Below are positions 7,769 to 17,249 of a stretch of DNA of 64,000 bases, in pieces. This DNA is from Cloacibacillus sp. An23 (GTDB lineage Bacteria > Synergistota > Synergistia > Synergistales > Synergistaceae). Position numbers and translations under genes: made by a program. The stretch covers positions 149,007 to 213,006 of the forward strand of contig NZ_NFJQ01000006.1 of the NCBI RefSeq assembly GCF_002159945.1. The letters are read 5' to 3'. The notes under the pieces were generated by a model. That model saw only the letters and a program-made list of their open reading frames with translations. It did no database searches and was not told the origin of the DNA. Position 1 is the stretch's first letter, and each line of letters opens with the position of its first letter.

Positions 7769-9187
7769 ATGAAACAGATCAGATTCACGGACATTACGCT
7801 GCGCGAGGCTTCGCGCTGCGGAGAAGGGGCCCTTTCGTTCAAGGAGATAATCGAGGAGGCGAAGATTCTCGACAGGCTTAATCTCGACGTTATCAGCCTC
7901 GCGCCGATAGAGAACGAAAAAATAGACTCGCTGCTCGTGCGCACCGTCGCCGCGGCGGTCAAGAAGAGCGCGCTTTCGATTCCCGTCGGTTTCGAGGAGG
8001 GCGGCGTCGAGACTGCGTGGAACGCCGTGGCCGAGGCGGCGCATCCGAGGCTTTACGTAGAAGCCCCGACCTCCACCGTGCAGATGGAGTTCGTATGCAA
8101 CAAGAAGCCGGACGGAATTATCAAGATGATAGAAACGCTTGTCGCGAAGAGCCGCGCTCTCTGCCCGGACGTCGAGTTTGCGGCGGTGGACGCGACGCGC
8201 AGCGAGCCGGAGTTCCTTTACCGCGCGCTGCGCACGGCGATAGCCGCCGGCGCCACGACCGTGACGGTATGCGATTCGGCGGGCATGATGATGCCGTACG
8301 AGTTCAGCAATTTCGTGAAAGAGCTTTACGCGAATGTGCCGGAGCTTGAGAACGTGACGCTCGGCGTTAAATGCTCGGACGAGTTGTCGATGGCGGCGGC
8401 CTGCGCAGTTTCCGCCGTCCGCGCCGGAGCCTCCGAGGTGGACGTGACGGTTGGCGGCGGCTGCGCGCCGGAGCTGGAGGCCGCTGCGCAGGTCATCCGT
8501 ATGCGCGGCGACGACTACGACTATTCGTGCGGCCTGAAGTACACGGAGCTGCACCGCTCAGTCGCGCAGATGAACTGGATTACGCGCAGGGAGCGCAGCA
8601 AGACGAGCGCCTTCGAGACGGGCATGGCGATCTCCGACGGCTCCGACGTGCGCCTCGACGCGAACGACGACATCGACGCTCTGACGAAGGTCGTCGCGCG
8701 CCTCGGCTACGAACTCTCCGACGAGGATATGGCGAAGGTCTATGAAACTTTCGTGAGCGTGGCGCGCAAGAAGTCGGTCGGCACGAAGGAGCTCGAGGCT
8801 ATAATCGCTACGACTGCGCTGCAGGTGCCGCCGACCTACGAGCTCGTCAGCTACGTCATAAACAGCGGCAACATCATCAGCGCGACGGCGAACATCCACT
8901 GCCGCAAGAACGGCGCGGACCAGTTCGGCCTCGCGGTCGGCGACGGCCCGATAGACGCGGCCTTCCTCGCGATAGAGCAGATAACGGGACACCACTACGA
9001 GCTCGACGACTTCCAGATACAGGCCGTAACGGAGGGGCGCGAGGCCATGGGCTCGACGCTCGTCAAGCTCCGCTCGAACGGCAAACTCTACGCGGGCAAC
9101 GGCATTTCGACGGACATCATCGGATCGAGCATCATGGCGTATTTCAACGCGCTGAATAAGATTTCGTACGAGGAGAATCACAGATAA
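7769..9187 (+). CDS. Divergent LeuA/homocitrate synthase-like protein with regulatory domain, metal ligands lost
   Basis: A 472-residue protein with the two-part plan of alpha-isopropylmalate synthases: an HMGL-like TIM barrel (about 1-260) and a C-terminal LeuA allosteric domain (about 330-465). Asp8 and Arg12 in FTDITLRE match the catalytic start of the family (DxTLRDG). The metal-binding HxHxD motif is not there: the aligned residues are K201-C-S203-D-E, so both His ligands are replaced, and the Asn/Gly-rich motif after it reads VGGGCAPEL. Acyl-CoA condensation by the usual mechanism is therefore unlikely. Start at ATG after AAAAAGGAGAGG; its TAA overlaps the next ATG by one base. T-box control suggests a link to an amino acid, possibly leucine. 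Confidence 0.8.
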   Translation: MKQIRFTDITLREASRCGEGALSFKEIIEEAKILDRLNLDVISLAPIENEKIDSLLVRTVAAAVKKSALSIPVGFEEGGVETAWNAVAEAAHPRLYVEAPTSTVQMEFVCNKKPDGIIKMIETLVAKSRALCPDVEFAAVDATRSEPEFLYRALRTAIAAGATTVTVCDSAGMMMPYEFSNFVKELYANVPELENVTLGVKCSDELSMAAACAVSAVRAGASEVDVTVGGGCAPELEAAAQVIRMRGDDYDYSCGLKYTELHRSVAQMNWITRRERSKTSAFETGMAISDGSDVRLDANDDIDALTKVVARLGYELSDEDMAKVYETFVSVARKKSVGTKELEAIIATTALQVPPTYELVSYVINSGNIISATANIHCRKNGADQFGLAVGDGPIDAAFLAIEQITGHHYELDDFQIQAVTEGREAMGSTLVKLRSNGKLYAGNGISTDIIGSSIMAYFNALNKISYEENHR

Positions 9188-11721
9188 TGAAACTCTCATT
9201 TTCAACTTTCGGCTGGCACGACTACACATGGCAGGATTTCTGCGCGGTCGCCAAGGACGGCGGCTTCGCAGGCATAGAGGTACACAACATACACGAGCCC
9301 AAGCTCTCGGAGAAGACGAGCATCTTCGACCCCGCGATGGCGAACGCGGCACACCGCGAGATGACCGAGGCCGGGCTTTCGATACCGTGCATCGACACGT
9401 GGCACAATATCGCCGACGCGGCGATGTTCGACGAGAACTGCGCCGAAATAAGAGAATATATCGAGACGGCGAAGAACCTCCGCATACCGTACGTCCGCCT
9501 CGGCGCGAAGGACGCGGGCAAAAGCTACGAGGAGGAGCGCGGCGCGGTGAAGGCCATTATCGACGCGGTGCTGCCCGCGGCGCGCGAGGCCGGCGTGACG
9601 CTGCTCATCGAGACCATAGGCATATTCTCCGACACGGACAGGCTCTGCGAAGTGCTCAACTCATACGCCTGCGACAACCTTGCGGCGCTCTGGGATTTGC
9701 AGCACACTTTCCGCGACGCGGGCGAAGCGCCGGAAAAGACGGTCAAGAACCTCGGCGCGTACATCAAGCACGTACATCTGAAAGATTCCGAAATAGTTGA
9801 CTGCGCCGTCGAGTACCGCCTCGTCTGCGAGGGCAGCCTGCCGATCGACGCGATGATGCGTTCGCTCTACTCGCTGAACTACGACGGCTTCATCTCGCTC
9901 GAGTGGAATCCCGAGTGGATGCCCGACATCGCGAACCTCGAGCTTATCTCGCTGCACTTCGTGAACACGATGAACCGCTTCGGCAGCCCGGCGCGCATGG
10001 TGAAGTCAAAGCGCCTCTACGAGAGCAAGCGCGGCAAGGGGCTTTATCCGTGGCAGAAGGACAAACTCATCGAAAAGACCTTCCCGCAGGTGCTCGACCG
10101 CATAGTCGAGGAATTCCCCGACCAGTACGCCTTCAAGTACACGACGCTGAACTACACGCGCACTTATTCCGAGTTCCGCGACGACGTGGACGAGTTCGCG
10201 CGCGCGCTGGTCTCTCTCGGCGTCAGGCCCGGCAGCCACGTCGCGATATGGGCGACGAACCTTCCGCAGTGGTACCTGACCTTCTGGGCGACGACCAAAA
10301 TCGGCGCGGTGCTCGTCACAGTCAACACCGCCTATAAAATCCACGAGGCCGAATACCTGCTGCGCCAGTCCGACACGCACACGCTGGTAATGATAAAGGG
10401 CTACCGCGACTCGCACTACGACGAGATAATGAAAGAGCTCTGCCCGGAGCTTGAGACGGCGACGCCCGGCAAGCCGCTCGCATGCCGCCGCCTGCCCTTC
10501 CTGCGCAACATCATCACGGTGGACTTCCGCATGAAAGGCTGCCTCACGTGGGACGAGGCCGTCGCGCGCGCACACATGACGCCGCTTGAAGAGATACACC
10601 GCCTCGCCGCCGCAGTAGACATCCACGACGTCTGCAACATGCAGTACACGAGCGGAACGACCGGCTTCCCGAAGGGCGTCATGCTCACGCACTACAACGT
10701 CGTCAACAACGGAAAGTGCATAGGCGACCGCATGGATTTGTCCACCGAGGACCGCATGATGATACAGGTGCCGATGTTCCACTGCTTCGGCATGGTGCTC
10801 GCTATGACCGCCGCTATGACGCACGGCACGACGCTTTCGCCGCTGCCTTACTTCTCGACCAAAGCGTCGCTCGCCTGCATAAACCAGGAGCACATCACCT
10901 GCTTCCACGGCGTGCCGACGATGTTCATAGCGATGATGGAGCACGAGGACTTTGCAAAGACCGACTTCTCCTACATGCGCACGGGAATCATGGCCGGAAG
11001 CCCATGCCCGATAGCGAAGATGCGCGACGTCGTCGATAAAATGAACATGAAGGAAATCGTCATAGTCTACGGTCAGACGGAGGCCTCGCCTGGCTGCACT
11101 ATGAGCGACACGAGCGACTCGCTCGAGGTGCGCGTCGAAACGGTCGGACGCGCGCTGCCCGAGATAGAGTGCCGCATCGTAGACCCCGAGACGAACGAAG
11201 AATTGCCCGACAACGTGAACGGCGAGTTCGTAGCGCGCGGATACAATATAATGAAGGGCTACTACAAGATGCCCGAGGCGACGGCGGCCGCGATAGACAA
11301 AGACGGCTGGCTCCACACGGGAGACCTCGCCTGCCGCACGCCGGACGGCAACTATAAGATAACCGGCCGTCTGAAGGACATGATCATCCGCGGCGGAGAG
11401 AACATCTACCCTCAGGAGCTCGAAGAATTCCTCTACACCTATCCGAAGGTGAAGGACGTGCAGGTCATAGGGGTGCCTGACGAGGCGCTCGGCGAAGAGA
11501 TATGCGCCTGCATAGTGCTCAAGGACGGAGAGACCGCTACCGAGAAGGAGATAAAAGACTACTTCCTCGCGAACATGGCGCGCCATAAATGTCCGAAGTA
11601 CGTCGATTTCGTCGAGGCGTTCCCGATGAACGCCGCCGGCAAGATCCTGAAATACAAGATGCGCGAAAACGCCGTCGAGAAATACGGCCTGCAGAAGGCC
11701 GCGGCGGTAAAGACGGCGTAG
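9187..11721 (+). CDS. Fusion of sugar-phosphate isomerase/epimerase-type TIM barrel with AMP-forming acyl-CoA ligase
   Basis: One 844-residue frame joins two enzymes. Residues 1 to about 275 form an AP-endonuclease-2/xylose-isomerase-like barrel (LSFSTFGWHDYTW, GIEVHN, IETIGI, HVHLKDSE, FISLEWNPEW), the fold of hydroxypyruvate isomerases and inosose dehydratases. From about 290 on it is an ANL-family ligase with YTSGTTGFPKG (487-497), YGQTEASP, GDL, GRLKDMIIRGGENIYP and the catalytic Lys819 in AAGKILKYK. The ligase half looks complete and closest to medium/long-chain acyl-CoA synthetases. The substrate is unknown. It overlaps the LeuA-like gene by one base, so the two are probably made together under the T-box, and a terminator follows. 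Confidence 0.87.
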   Translation: MKLSFSTFGWHDYTWQDFCAVAKDGGFAGIEVHNIHEPKLSEKTSIFDPAMANAAHREMTEAGLSIPCIDTWHNIADAAMFDENCAEIREYIETAKNLRIPYVRLGAKDAGKSYEEERGAVKAIIDAVLPAAREAGVTLLIETIGIFSDTDRLCEVLNSYACDNLAALWDLQHTFRDAGEAPEKTVKNLGAYIKHVHLKDSEIVDCAVEYRLVCEGSLPIDAMMRSLYSLNYDGFISLEWNPEWMPDIANLELISLHFVNTMNRFGSPARMVKSKRLYESKRGKGLYPWQKDKLIEKTFPQVLDRIVEEFPDQYAFKYTTLNYTRTYSEFRDDVDEFARALVSLGVRPGSHVAIWATNLPQWYLTFWATTKIGAVLVTVNTAYKIHEAEYLLRQSDTHTLVMIKGYRDSHYDEIMKELCPELETATPGKPLACRRLPFLRNIITVDFRMKGCLTWDEAVARAHMTPLEEIHRLAAAVDIHDVCNMQYTSGTTGFPKGVMLTHYNVVNNGKCIGDRMDLSTEDRMMIQVPMFHCFGMVLAMTAAMTHGTTLSPLPYFSTKASLACINQEHITCFHGVPTMFIAMMEHEDFAKTDFSYMRTGIMAGSPCPIAKMRDVVDKMNMKEIVIVYGQTEASPGCTMSDTSDSLEVRVETVGRALPEIECRIVDPETNEELPDNVNGEFVARGYNIMKGYYKMPEATAAAIDKDGWLHTGDLACRTPDGNYKITGRLKDMIIRGGENIYPQELEEFLYTYPKVKDVQVIGVPDEALGEEICACIVLKDGETATEKEIKDYFLANMARHKCPKYVDFVEAFPMNAAGKILKYKMRENAVEKYGLQKAAAVKTA

Positions 11722-11741
11722 CTCCGCCTCTTATCTATTGC

Positions 11742-11780
11742 ACGAAGCCCTCCGCGCGAGAGCGCGGCGGGCTTCGTTAT
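11742..11780 (+). terminator. Hairpin terminator after the ligase fusion
   Basis: ACGAAGCCCTCCGCGC and GCGCGGCGGGCTTCGT pair with one mismatch over 16 bp; only a weak T/A tract follows. Confidence 0.6.
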
Positions 11781-11870
11781 AAACGCGGCCTTGCACTGCC
11801 GCCGTTGTGATACAATTTATAAAATTATGCTGCAACAGGGAAGGTTTATAGAGTTTTCCGAAAGGGGTCA

Positions 11871-14800
11871 ATGGTTTTGAACGAAAGACAGCTTGTAACG
11901 ATGGACGGCAACGAGGCTGCGGCTTATATAGCCTACGCCTTCACCGAAGTCGCCGCCATATATCCGATAACGCCGTCGTCGCCGATGGCGGAGAAGACCG
12001 ACGCGTGGGCCGCGAAGGGTAAGAAAAACATCTTCGGGCAGCCGGTCACTCTAATAGAGATGCAGTCCGAGGCCGGGGCCGCGGCGGCGGTCCACGGCGC
12101 GCTCGAGACCGGGGCGCTCGCCTCGTCCTTCACCTCGTCGCAGGGGCTTATGCTGATGATTCCCGTCCTGCACAGGCTTTCGGGGCAGAGGCATCCCGGC
12201 GTCCTCCACGTCGCGTCGCGTACAGTCGGCACGCACGCCTTCTCGATATTCGGAGACCACTCCGACGTTATGAACTGCCGCCAGTGCGGCCTCGCGCAGC
12301 TCTCGACCGGCAGTGTGCAGGAGATAATGGACATCGGCGGCGTCGCGCACCTCGCCGCTATAAAGGGCCGCATCCCGTTCATGCACTTCTTCGACGGCTT
12401 CCGCACATCGCACGAGATAAACAAAGTCGAGGCCATGCCCTACGAGACGCTCGCCTCGCTGCTCGACCGCGAGGCGCTCGCGGCCTTCCGCGCCGAGGCT
12501 CTGAACCCCGAGCACCCGATGATGCGCAGCACCGTGCAGAACCCCGACATCTACTTCCAGATACGCGAGGCGAACAACGGCTTCTACGACGCTCTGCCCG
12601 GCATCGTCGAGGACTACATGGCGAAGATAAGCGCGATAACGGGCCGCGAATATCATCTCTTCAACTACTACGGCGCGCCCGACGCGGAGGAAATCGTCAT
12701 CGCGATGGGCTCCGTCAGCGGAGCTGCGGAAGAGACCGTCGATTACCTCAACGCGCAGGGGCGCAAGACCGGCTACGTGCAGGTGCACCTCTTCCGTCCG
12801 TTCTCGGTCGAGCATCTCTTCCGCGCCATTCCGAAGAGCGTCAAAAAAATCGCCGTCCTTGACCGCTGCAAGGAAATGGGCTCGAACGGCGGGCCGCTCT
12901 ACCAGGACATATGCACGGCATTCTCGGGCAGCGGCATGAGCCCCGTCATCGTCGGAGGGCGCTACGGCCTCTCGTCGAAGGACACCGACCCGACGCAGAT
13001 AATCGCCGTCTTCGACAACCTCGCGCAGGAAAATCCGAAAAACAACTTCACGATAGGCATCAACGACGACGTTACGCACCTCTCGCTGCCGCTCGGCCCG
13101 CGCGTCAATCCCGACGGCGCGCGCCAGCTCTCCTTCAAGTTCTGGGGGCTCGGCGGCGACGGCACCGTCGGCGCGAACAAGAACACGATAGATATCATCA
13201 ACAGCTACACGAGCAAATACGGACAGGCCTACTTCGAGTACGACGCGAAGAAATCCTTCGGCGTCACCATCTCGCACCTGCGCTTCTCCGACACTCCTAT
13301 ACGCTCGTCATACCTCGTCAAGCTCGCGGACTTCGTCGCGGCGCACAATCCGACCTATATCCAGAACTACGACATAGTGAGCGAGCTCAAGGACGGCGGC
13401 ACGCTGCTGCTCAACTGTCCGTGGGAGCCGGACGAGCTTGAGGAAAAAATCCCGGCGGACATACGCCGCAAACTCGCGCGCAAACACGCGAAGCTCTACA
13501 CGATAAACGCGACGAAGATAGCCGAGAAGCACCACCTCGGCAGCCACGTCAACATCCCGCTCCAGTCGGCATTCTTCCACCTCGTGAACCTCATCCCGAT
13601 AGAGGACGCGAAACGTTACATGGAGGACGCGGTGTGCAAGACTTTCTTCGCGAAGGGCGACGAAGTCGTCAACAACAACATCGCAGCGATAGAAGACGGC
13701 GGCGCGATGCTCGTCAAAATAGAAATTCCCGACTCGTGGGCCGAGGCTCAGGACGAGCCGAAACGCCCGCGCCCGGCAGGAGAGCCCGCGATAGTCGAAA
13801 AGCTGCTCGAGCCGATAAACCGCCAGCAGGGCGACGACCTCCCCGTCAGCGCCTTCAAGGGCTACGAGGACGGCACAGTCGAGCTCGGCCTCACGGCCTT
13901 CGAGAAACGCGCGATAGCGACGCACGTCCCCGAGTGGGACCCCGCGCGTTGCATACAGTGCAACCGCTGCGCCTACGTCTGCCCGCACGCCGTCATCCGC
14001 CCCTACCTGCTCACGGAGGAAGAAAAGGCCGCCGCGCCGCATGGTTTCCTGACGATGCCCGCGATAGGGAACAAGGGCCTCTACTTCTCGATGCAGGTCA
14101 GCCGCGACGACTGCACCGGCTGCGCGAGCTGCGTCTCCGTCTGCCCCGCGAAGGAAAAGGCGATAAAGATGGTGCCGATAGAGGAATCCAAGTCGCTGCC
14201 GGAACAGTGGGCCTACGGCCTCACGATAAGCGACAAAGAGGGGGCCTTCGACCCGTGGACTGTAAAAGGCAGCCAGTTCCGCCAGCCGCTGCTCGAATTC
14301 TCCGCGGCCTGCGCCGGCTGCGGAGAAACGCCATACGCGAAGCTCATGACCCAGCTCTTCGGAGACCGTGTATACTGGGCCAACGCGACGGGCTGCTCGC
14401 AGGCCTGGGGCGGCGCGATGCCCGGGATCCCGTACACGAAGAACAAAGCCGGAAAAGGCCCGGCGTGGTCGAACTCGCTCTTTGAGAACAACGCGGAGTT
14501 CAGCCTCGGAATGTTCCTCTCCGTCAAACAGCAGCGCGCGGCGGAGAAAATGCGCGCTGAAAAGCTCCTTTCGATGGAGATACCCGCGGAGCTCGCCGCG
14601 GCGCTGAAAAACTGGCTCGCCGCATTCGACGACTTCGACGAATCGCCGAAGGCCGGAGCGGAACTCGTATCGGCGCTCGAAGCCGCGAAGCTCAGTGGCG
14701 ATGCCGCGCAGACGGCGCGCGAACTTCTGGCCAACAAGGACCACCTGTCGAAAAAGACCTTCTGGATGTACGGCGGCGACGGCTGGGCCTACGACATAGG

Positions 14801-15428
14801 CTTCGGCGGCCTCGACCACGTGCTCGCGATGGGCGAAAACGTCAACGCCCTCATCGTAGACACCGAAGTCTACTCCAACACAGGCGGCCAGTCCTCTAAG
14901 GCGACGCCGATAGGCGCGGTCGCGCAGTTCTGCATCAGCGGCAAAAAAGTCGCGAAAAAAGACCTCGGCGCGATGCTCATGACCTACGGCAACATCTACG
15001 TCGCGCAGGTCGCGATGGGCGCGGACATGAACCAGCTCGTCAAGGCGCTGCGCGAGGCCGAGGAATACGAAGGCCCCTCCGTCGTCATAGCCTACACGCC
15101 GTGCCTCGCGCACGGCCTCAAGTGCGGCATGGGCGGCGCGCAGGCCGAAATGAAGCGCGCCGTAGACGCGGGCTACTGGATACTCTACCGCTACGACCCG
15201 CGCAAGGAAAAGCCGCTGACGATAGACTCCAAAGCCCCGACGATGGCCTACGAGGACTTCCTCGACGGCGAAGTGCGCTACTCGGCGCTCAAACGCACCT
15301 TCCCCGAAAACGCGAAAAAATACTTTGCGGAAGGCACGCGCGAAGCCGCCGAGCGCTACAGAAAATACAAACACATGGAAGAGAGCCAGGAGCCGCAGCA
15401 CGAACCGGCGAAGGACAGAGAAAGATAA
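11871..15428 (+). CDS. nifJ: Pyruvate:ferredoxin (flavodoxin) oxidoreductase, single-chain
   Basis: A 1185-residue homodimer-type PFOR that oxidises pyruvate with CoA to acetyl-CoA and CO2 and reduces ferredoxin. The domain order is complete: N-terminal thiamine-pyrimidine domain (YPITPSSPMAE from 31), transketolase C-like and gamma domains, a two-cluster ferredoxin domain (CIQCNRCAYVCP near 694 and CTGCASCVSVCP near 748) and a C-terminal TPP domain with CAGCGE, GGDGWAYDIGFGG and NTGGQSSKATP. The third 4Fe-4S cluster Cys residues are present around CAGCG. The start is ATG after GAAAGGGG. It is monocistronic between terminators and is a central catabolic enzyme for an anaerobe. Confidence 0.97.
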   Translation: MVLNERQLVTMDGNEAAAYIAYAFTEVAAIYPITPSSPMAEKTDAWAAKGKKNIFGQPVTLIEMQSEAGAAAAVHGALETGALASSFTSSQGLMLMIPVLHRLSGQRHPGVLHVASRTVGTHAFSIFGDHSDVMNCRQCGLAQLSTGSVQEIMDIGGVAHLAAIKGRIPFMHFFDGFRTSHEINKVEAMPYETLASLLDREALAAFRAEALNPEHPMMRSTVQNPDIYFQIREANNGFYDALPGIVEDYMAKISAITGREYHLFNYYGAPDAEEIVIAMGSVSGAAEETVDYLNAQGRKTGYVQVHLFRPFSVEHLFRAIPKSVKKIAVLDRCKEMGSNGGPLYQDICTAFSGSGMSPVIVGGRYGLSSKDTDPTQIIAVFDNLAQENPKNNFTIGINDDVTHLSLPLGPRVNPDGARQLSFKFWGLGGDGTVGANKNTIDIINSYTSKYGQAYFEYDAKKSFGVTISHLRFSDTPIRSSYLVKLADFVAAHNPTYIQNYDIVSELKDGGTLLLNCPWEPDELEEKIPADIRRKLARKHAKLYTINATKIAEKHHLGSHVNIPLQSAFFHLVNLIPIEDAKRYMEDAVCKTFFAKGDEVVNNNIAAIEDGGAMLVKIEIPDSWAEAQDEPKRPRPAGEPAIVEKLLEPINRQQGDDLPVSAFKGYEDGTVELGLTAFEKRAIATHVPEWDPARCIQCNRCAYVCPHAVIRPYLLTEEEKAAAPHGFLTMPAIGNKGLYFSMQVSRDDCTGCASCVSVCPAKEKAIKMVPIEESKSLPEQWAYGLTISDKEGAFDPWTVKGSQFRQPLLEFSAACAGCGETPYAKLMTQLFGDRVYWANATGCSQAWGGAMPGIPYTKNKAGKGPAWSNSLFENNAEFSLGMFLSVKQQRAAEKMRAEKLLSMEIPAELAAALKNWLAAFDDFDESPKAGAELVSALEAAKLSGDAAQTARELLANKDHLSKKTFWMYGGDGWAYDIGFGGLDHVLAMGENVNALIVDTEVYSNTGGQSSKATPIGAVAQFCISGKKVAKKDLGAMLMTYGNIYVAQVAMGADMNQLVKALREAEEYEGPSVVIAYTPCLAHGLKCGMGGAQAEMKRAVDAGYWILYRYDPRKEKPLTIDSKAPTMAYEDFLDGEVRYSALKRTFPENAKKYFAEGTREAAERYRKYKHMEESQEPQHEPAKDRER

Positions 15429-15433
15429 AACGA

Positions 15434-15459
15434 AGCGCCCCGTAAAAGGGGCGCTTTTT
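15434..15459 (+). terminator. Terminator of the PFOR gene
   Basis: AGCGCCCC and GGGGCGCT form a perfect 8-bp stem with a six-base loop, followed by T5. Confidence 0.9.
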
Positions 15460-15659
15460 CGCGGCTTGCGTTTATGCATAAAGGGGAAATCCGGCGCGCG
15501 TTCCGCCGCGGATAAGCCGTTCGGTCGAGGCGCCGCGCGGCGGAACGTGGTACGCTTATCCGTGGAAGTTTGTCTTTGCGGACTGCGGACGAAAATCGGA
15601 AATCTCTTGAAAAAATGAGACTCGGCCGCGGCTGTGCGGCGAAGAAGGAGGCGCGCGGA

Positions 15660-16118
15660 ATGTCCGAAGAATTTACGATCTGCGTCGAAACGGAGCGCGG
15701 CGCTGCGCTCGTCGCGGAGCTTCTCTCGCTTTGGGAAAACTCCGTGCGCGCGAGCCATGATTTCCTCGCTGACGGCGGCGTGGAATTTTACCGCCCCTAC
15801 GTCGAAGAGGCGCTGAGGAGCCTGCCGCTGCTCGTGACAGCGCGGCGCGCTGGGCGGGCCGCCGGCTTCATGGGCGTCACGTCGTCGCACCTCGACGCGC
15901 TCTTTGCCGCGCCGGAATATTTCGGAGGCGGCGCCGGGGCCATGCTCATGCGCGAAGCTCTCGCGCGCGGCGTCCGCTCCGTAGACGTGAACGAACAGAA
16001 CGCGCGCGCCCGCCGTTTCTACGAAAAGCACGGCTTCCGCGCAGTAAGCCGCCGCGAGACCGACGACTGCGGAAAGCCCTACCCGATACTGCGGATGGAA
16101 CTGGCGGAAGATGATTGA
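15660..16118 (+). CDS. GNAT-family N-acetyltransferase, YjaB-like
   Basis: A 152-residue acetyltransferase. The frame is open further upstream, but ATG 15660 follows AAGAAGGAGG at good distance and begins where the fold begins. WENSVRASHDFL, GFMGV, the acetyl-CoA loop region FGGGAGAMLM and VDVNEQNARARRFYEKHGF are characteristic of the YjaB subgroup of GNAT enzymes. The acceptor is unknown. The next gene starts 38 bp later on the same strand. Confidence 0.85.
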   Translation: MSEEFTICVETERGAALVAELLSLWENSVRASHDFLADGGVEFYRPYVEEALRSLPLLVTARRAGRAAGFMGVTSSHLDALFAAPEYFGGGAGAMLMREALARGVRSVDVNEQNARARRFYEKHGFRAVSRRETDDCGKPYPILRMELAEDD

Positions 16119-16156
16119 CAAAAAAGGCGGCGCGCGGCGTTACGAGGGGACAGCCA

Positions 16157-16645
16157 ATGGAGCTCGATGAAAAACTTATGGACGCGCTTTATTCCATCGA
16201 CTGGTTTTCAAACTGCGGAAAGGCAGCGGCGGTTGAAAACGCGGAAGCCGTCGCCTCGCTCTCAAAGCTCAAACGGTCGATACGGTCAATCAGATATGAA
16301 AACGCTGTCCTGGACCGTCAGGGCGATTTTACGGCCGCGCTCTGCGCCTCCCATCGGGAAGAATACAATAAGTGGTGGAACGTACTGGCCGGGCGGTTCA
16401 AAGCCGAACGCCTTCCCAAATTGCTCGAGATGTGGGAAAGCGCCCTCGCTCCGCTGGGATTGAATGAAAAATATATAATCAACGATATTTCCTTCAACGT
16501 CCTGAACATAGCAATGATAGACGCTTATAAAGAACAGCTCCCGACGCCGGATTTTTTCAAGACCATGCTCGCGGTTTACCGGAGCGGACGCCTGATATGC
16601 GGATGGACGGGAAATATAGAAAAAGGCAAATTTCTCGTCTACTGA
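16157..16645 (+). CDS. Protein of unknown function
   Basis: A 162-residue soluble protein. ATG 16157 is preferred to the in-frame TTG at 16115 because GAGGGG stands seven bases before it. It is rich in helices and Trp (IDWFSNCG at the N-terminus, EEYNKWWNVLAGRFK in the middle, LICGWTGN near the end). No family was recognised. It lies behind the GNAT gene and may be co-transcribed with it. Confidence 0.65.
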   Translation: MELDEKLMDALYSIDWFSNCGKAAAVENAEAVASLSKLKRSIRSIRYENAVLDRQGDFTAALCASHREEYNKWWNVLAGRFKAERLPKLLEMWESALAPLGLNEKYIINDISFNVLNIAMIDAYKEQLPTPDFFKTMLAVYRSGRLICGWTGNIEKGKFLVY

Positions 16646-17249
16646 CGCGCGCGGCGAACTGCGCGCCGTTGTAGATGTTTGTGCTCCATATCTTCCCGAA
16701 CTTCGCCTCGATACGACGGACGCGCAGAAGCCCCTGCCGCAGACGCCAGCGTCCGGTTCCTCTGCCGTGAGGACAGGGAGGGCTTCGGCGTCGCCGCGGT
16801 ACAGGCCGTCCTTCCGTTCGGCGCATCCGTCTTGGAATATTTCTATTTTTTATCAGCTCACAGCGCGGCAGATTGATCAGTATAATTTACCATAGCTAAA
16901 AAGCATGATTTCAATATAACATATCTGCATTAGACATTATATCCGTATGTGCATAAAATCAGAATCAGCAAAGGCTGCGGGACGGCTGAGGAGATATTAG
17001 ATAAAAATTTGGCAAAGCGGAAGCGATGTCCGACCGGCGACGTTTTAACAACGCTTTGCGAAAGAGATAAAAAACATACGGGAAAGAAGTGAAGATAATG
17101 CCTATCGTCAAATCATATTTTTTGTTCATGTAGAAGCCGGGCTTAGATCGTCCGAAGCCGTCAAAACAGTTGATTTCATAAATCACAAATTTCGCCGCCG
17201 GCAGTACATACGGGAAATAAGAGTCTAATCAAGAAAGGATATAATACAA
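16646..17249 (+). other. Intergenic region without a recognisable gene
   Basis: The first 200 bases are GC-rich and the rest is AT-rich. Short open frames occur on both strands but none has a start signal or recognisable motif. A ribosome-binding-like GAAGTGAAG precedes an 11-codon frame at 17099 (MPIVKS...), too short to assign. The last bases (AAGAAAGGAT) form the ribosome-binding site of the next gene. Confidence 0.5.

Noticed and set aside
13308..16121. Very long minus-strand open frame (937 codons) opposite PFOR
   Set aside because: GC-rich codon bias leaves the antisense frame free of stops. The plus strand encodes a complete PFOR with all motifs; the antisense translation is Arg/His-rich and has no family features. 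The same holds for 10006-11586, 12051-13277 and 25571-26713.
17099..17134. Short frame MPIVKS... as a 4-oxalocrotonate tautomerase
   Set aside because: Only the first six residues resemble that family and the frame stops after 11 codons.
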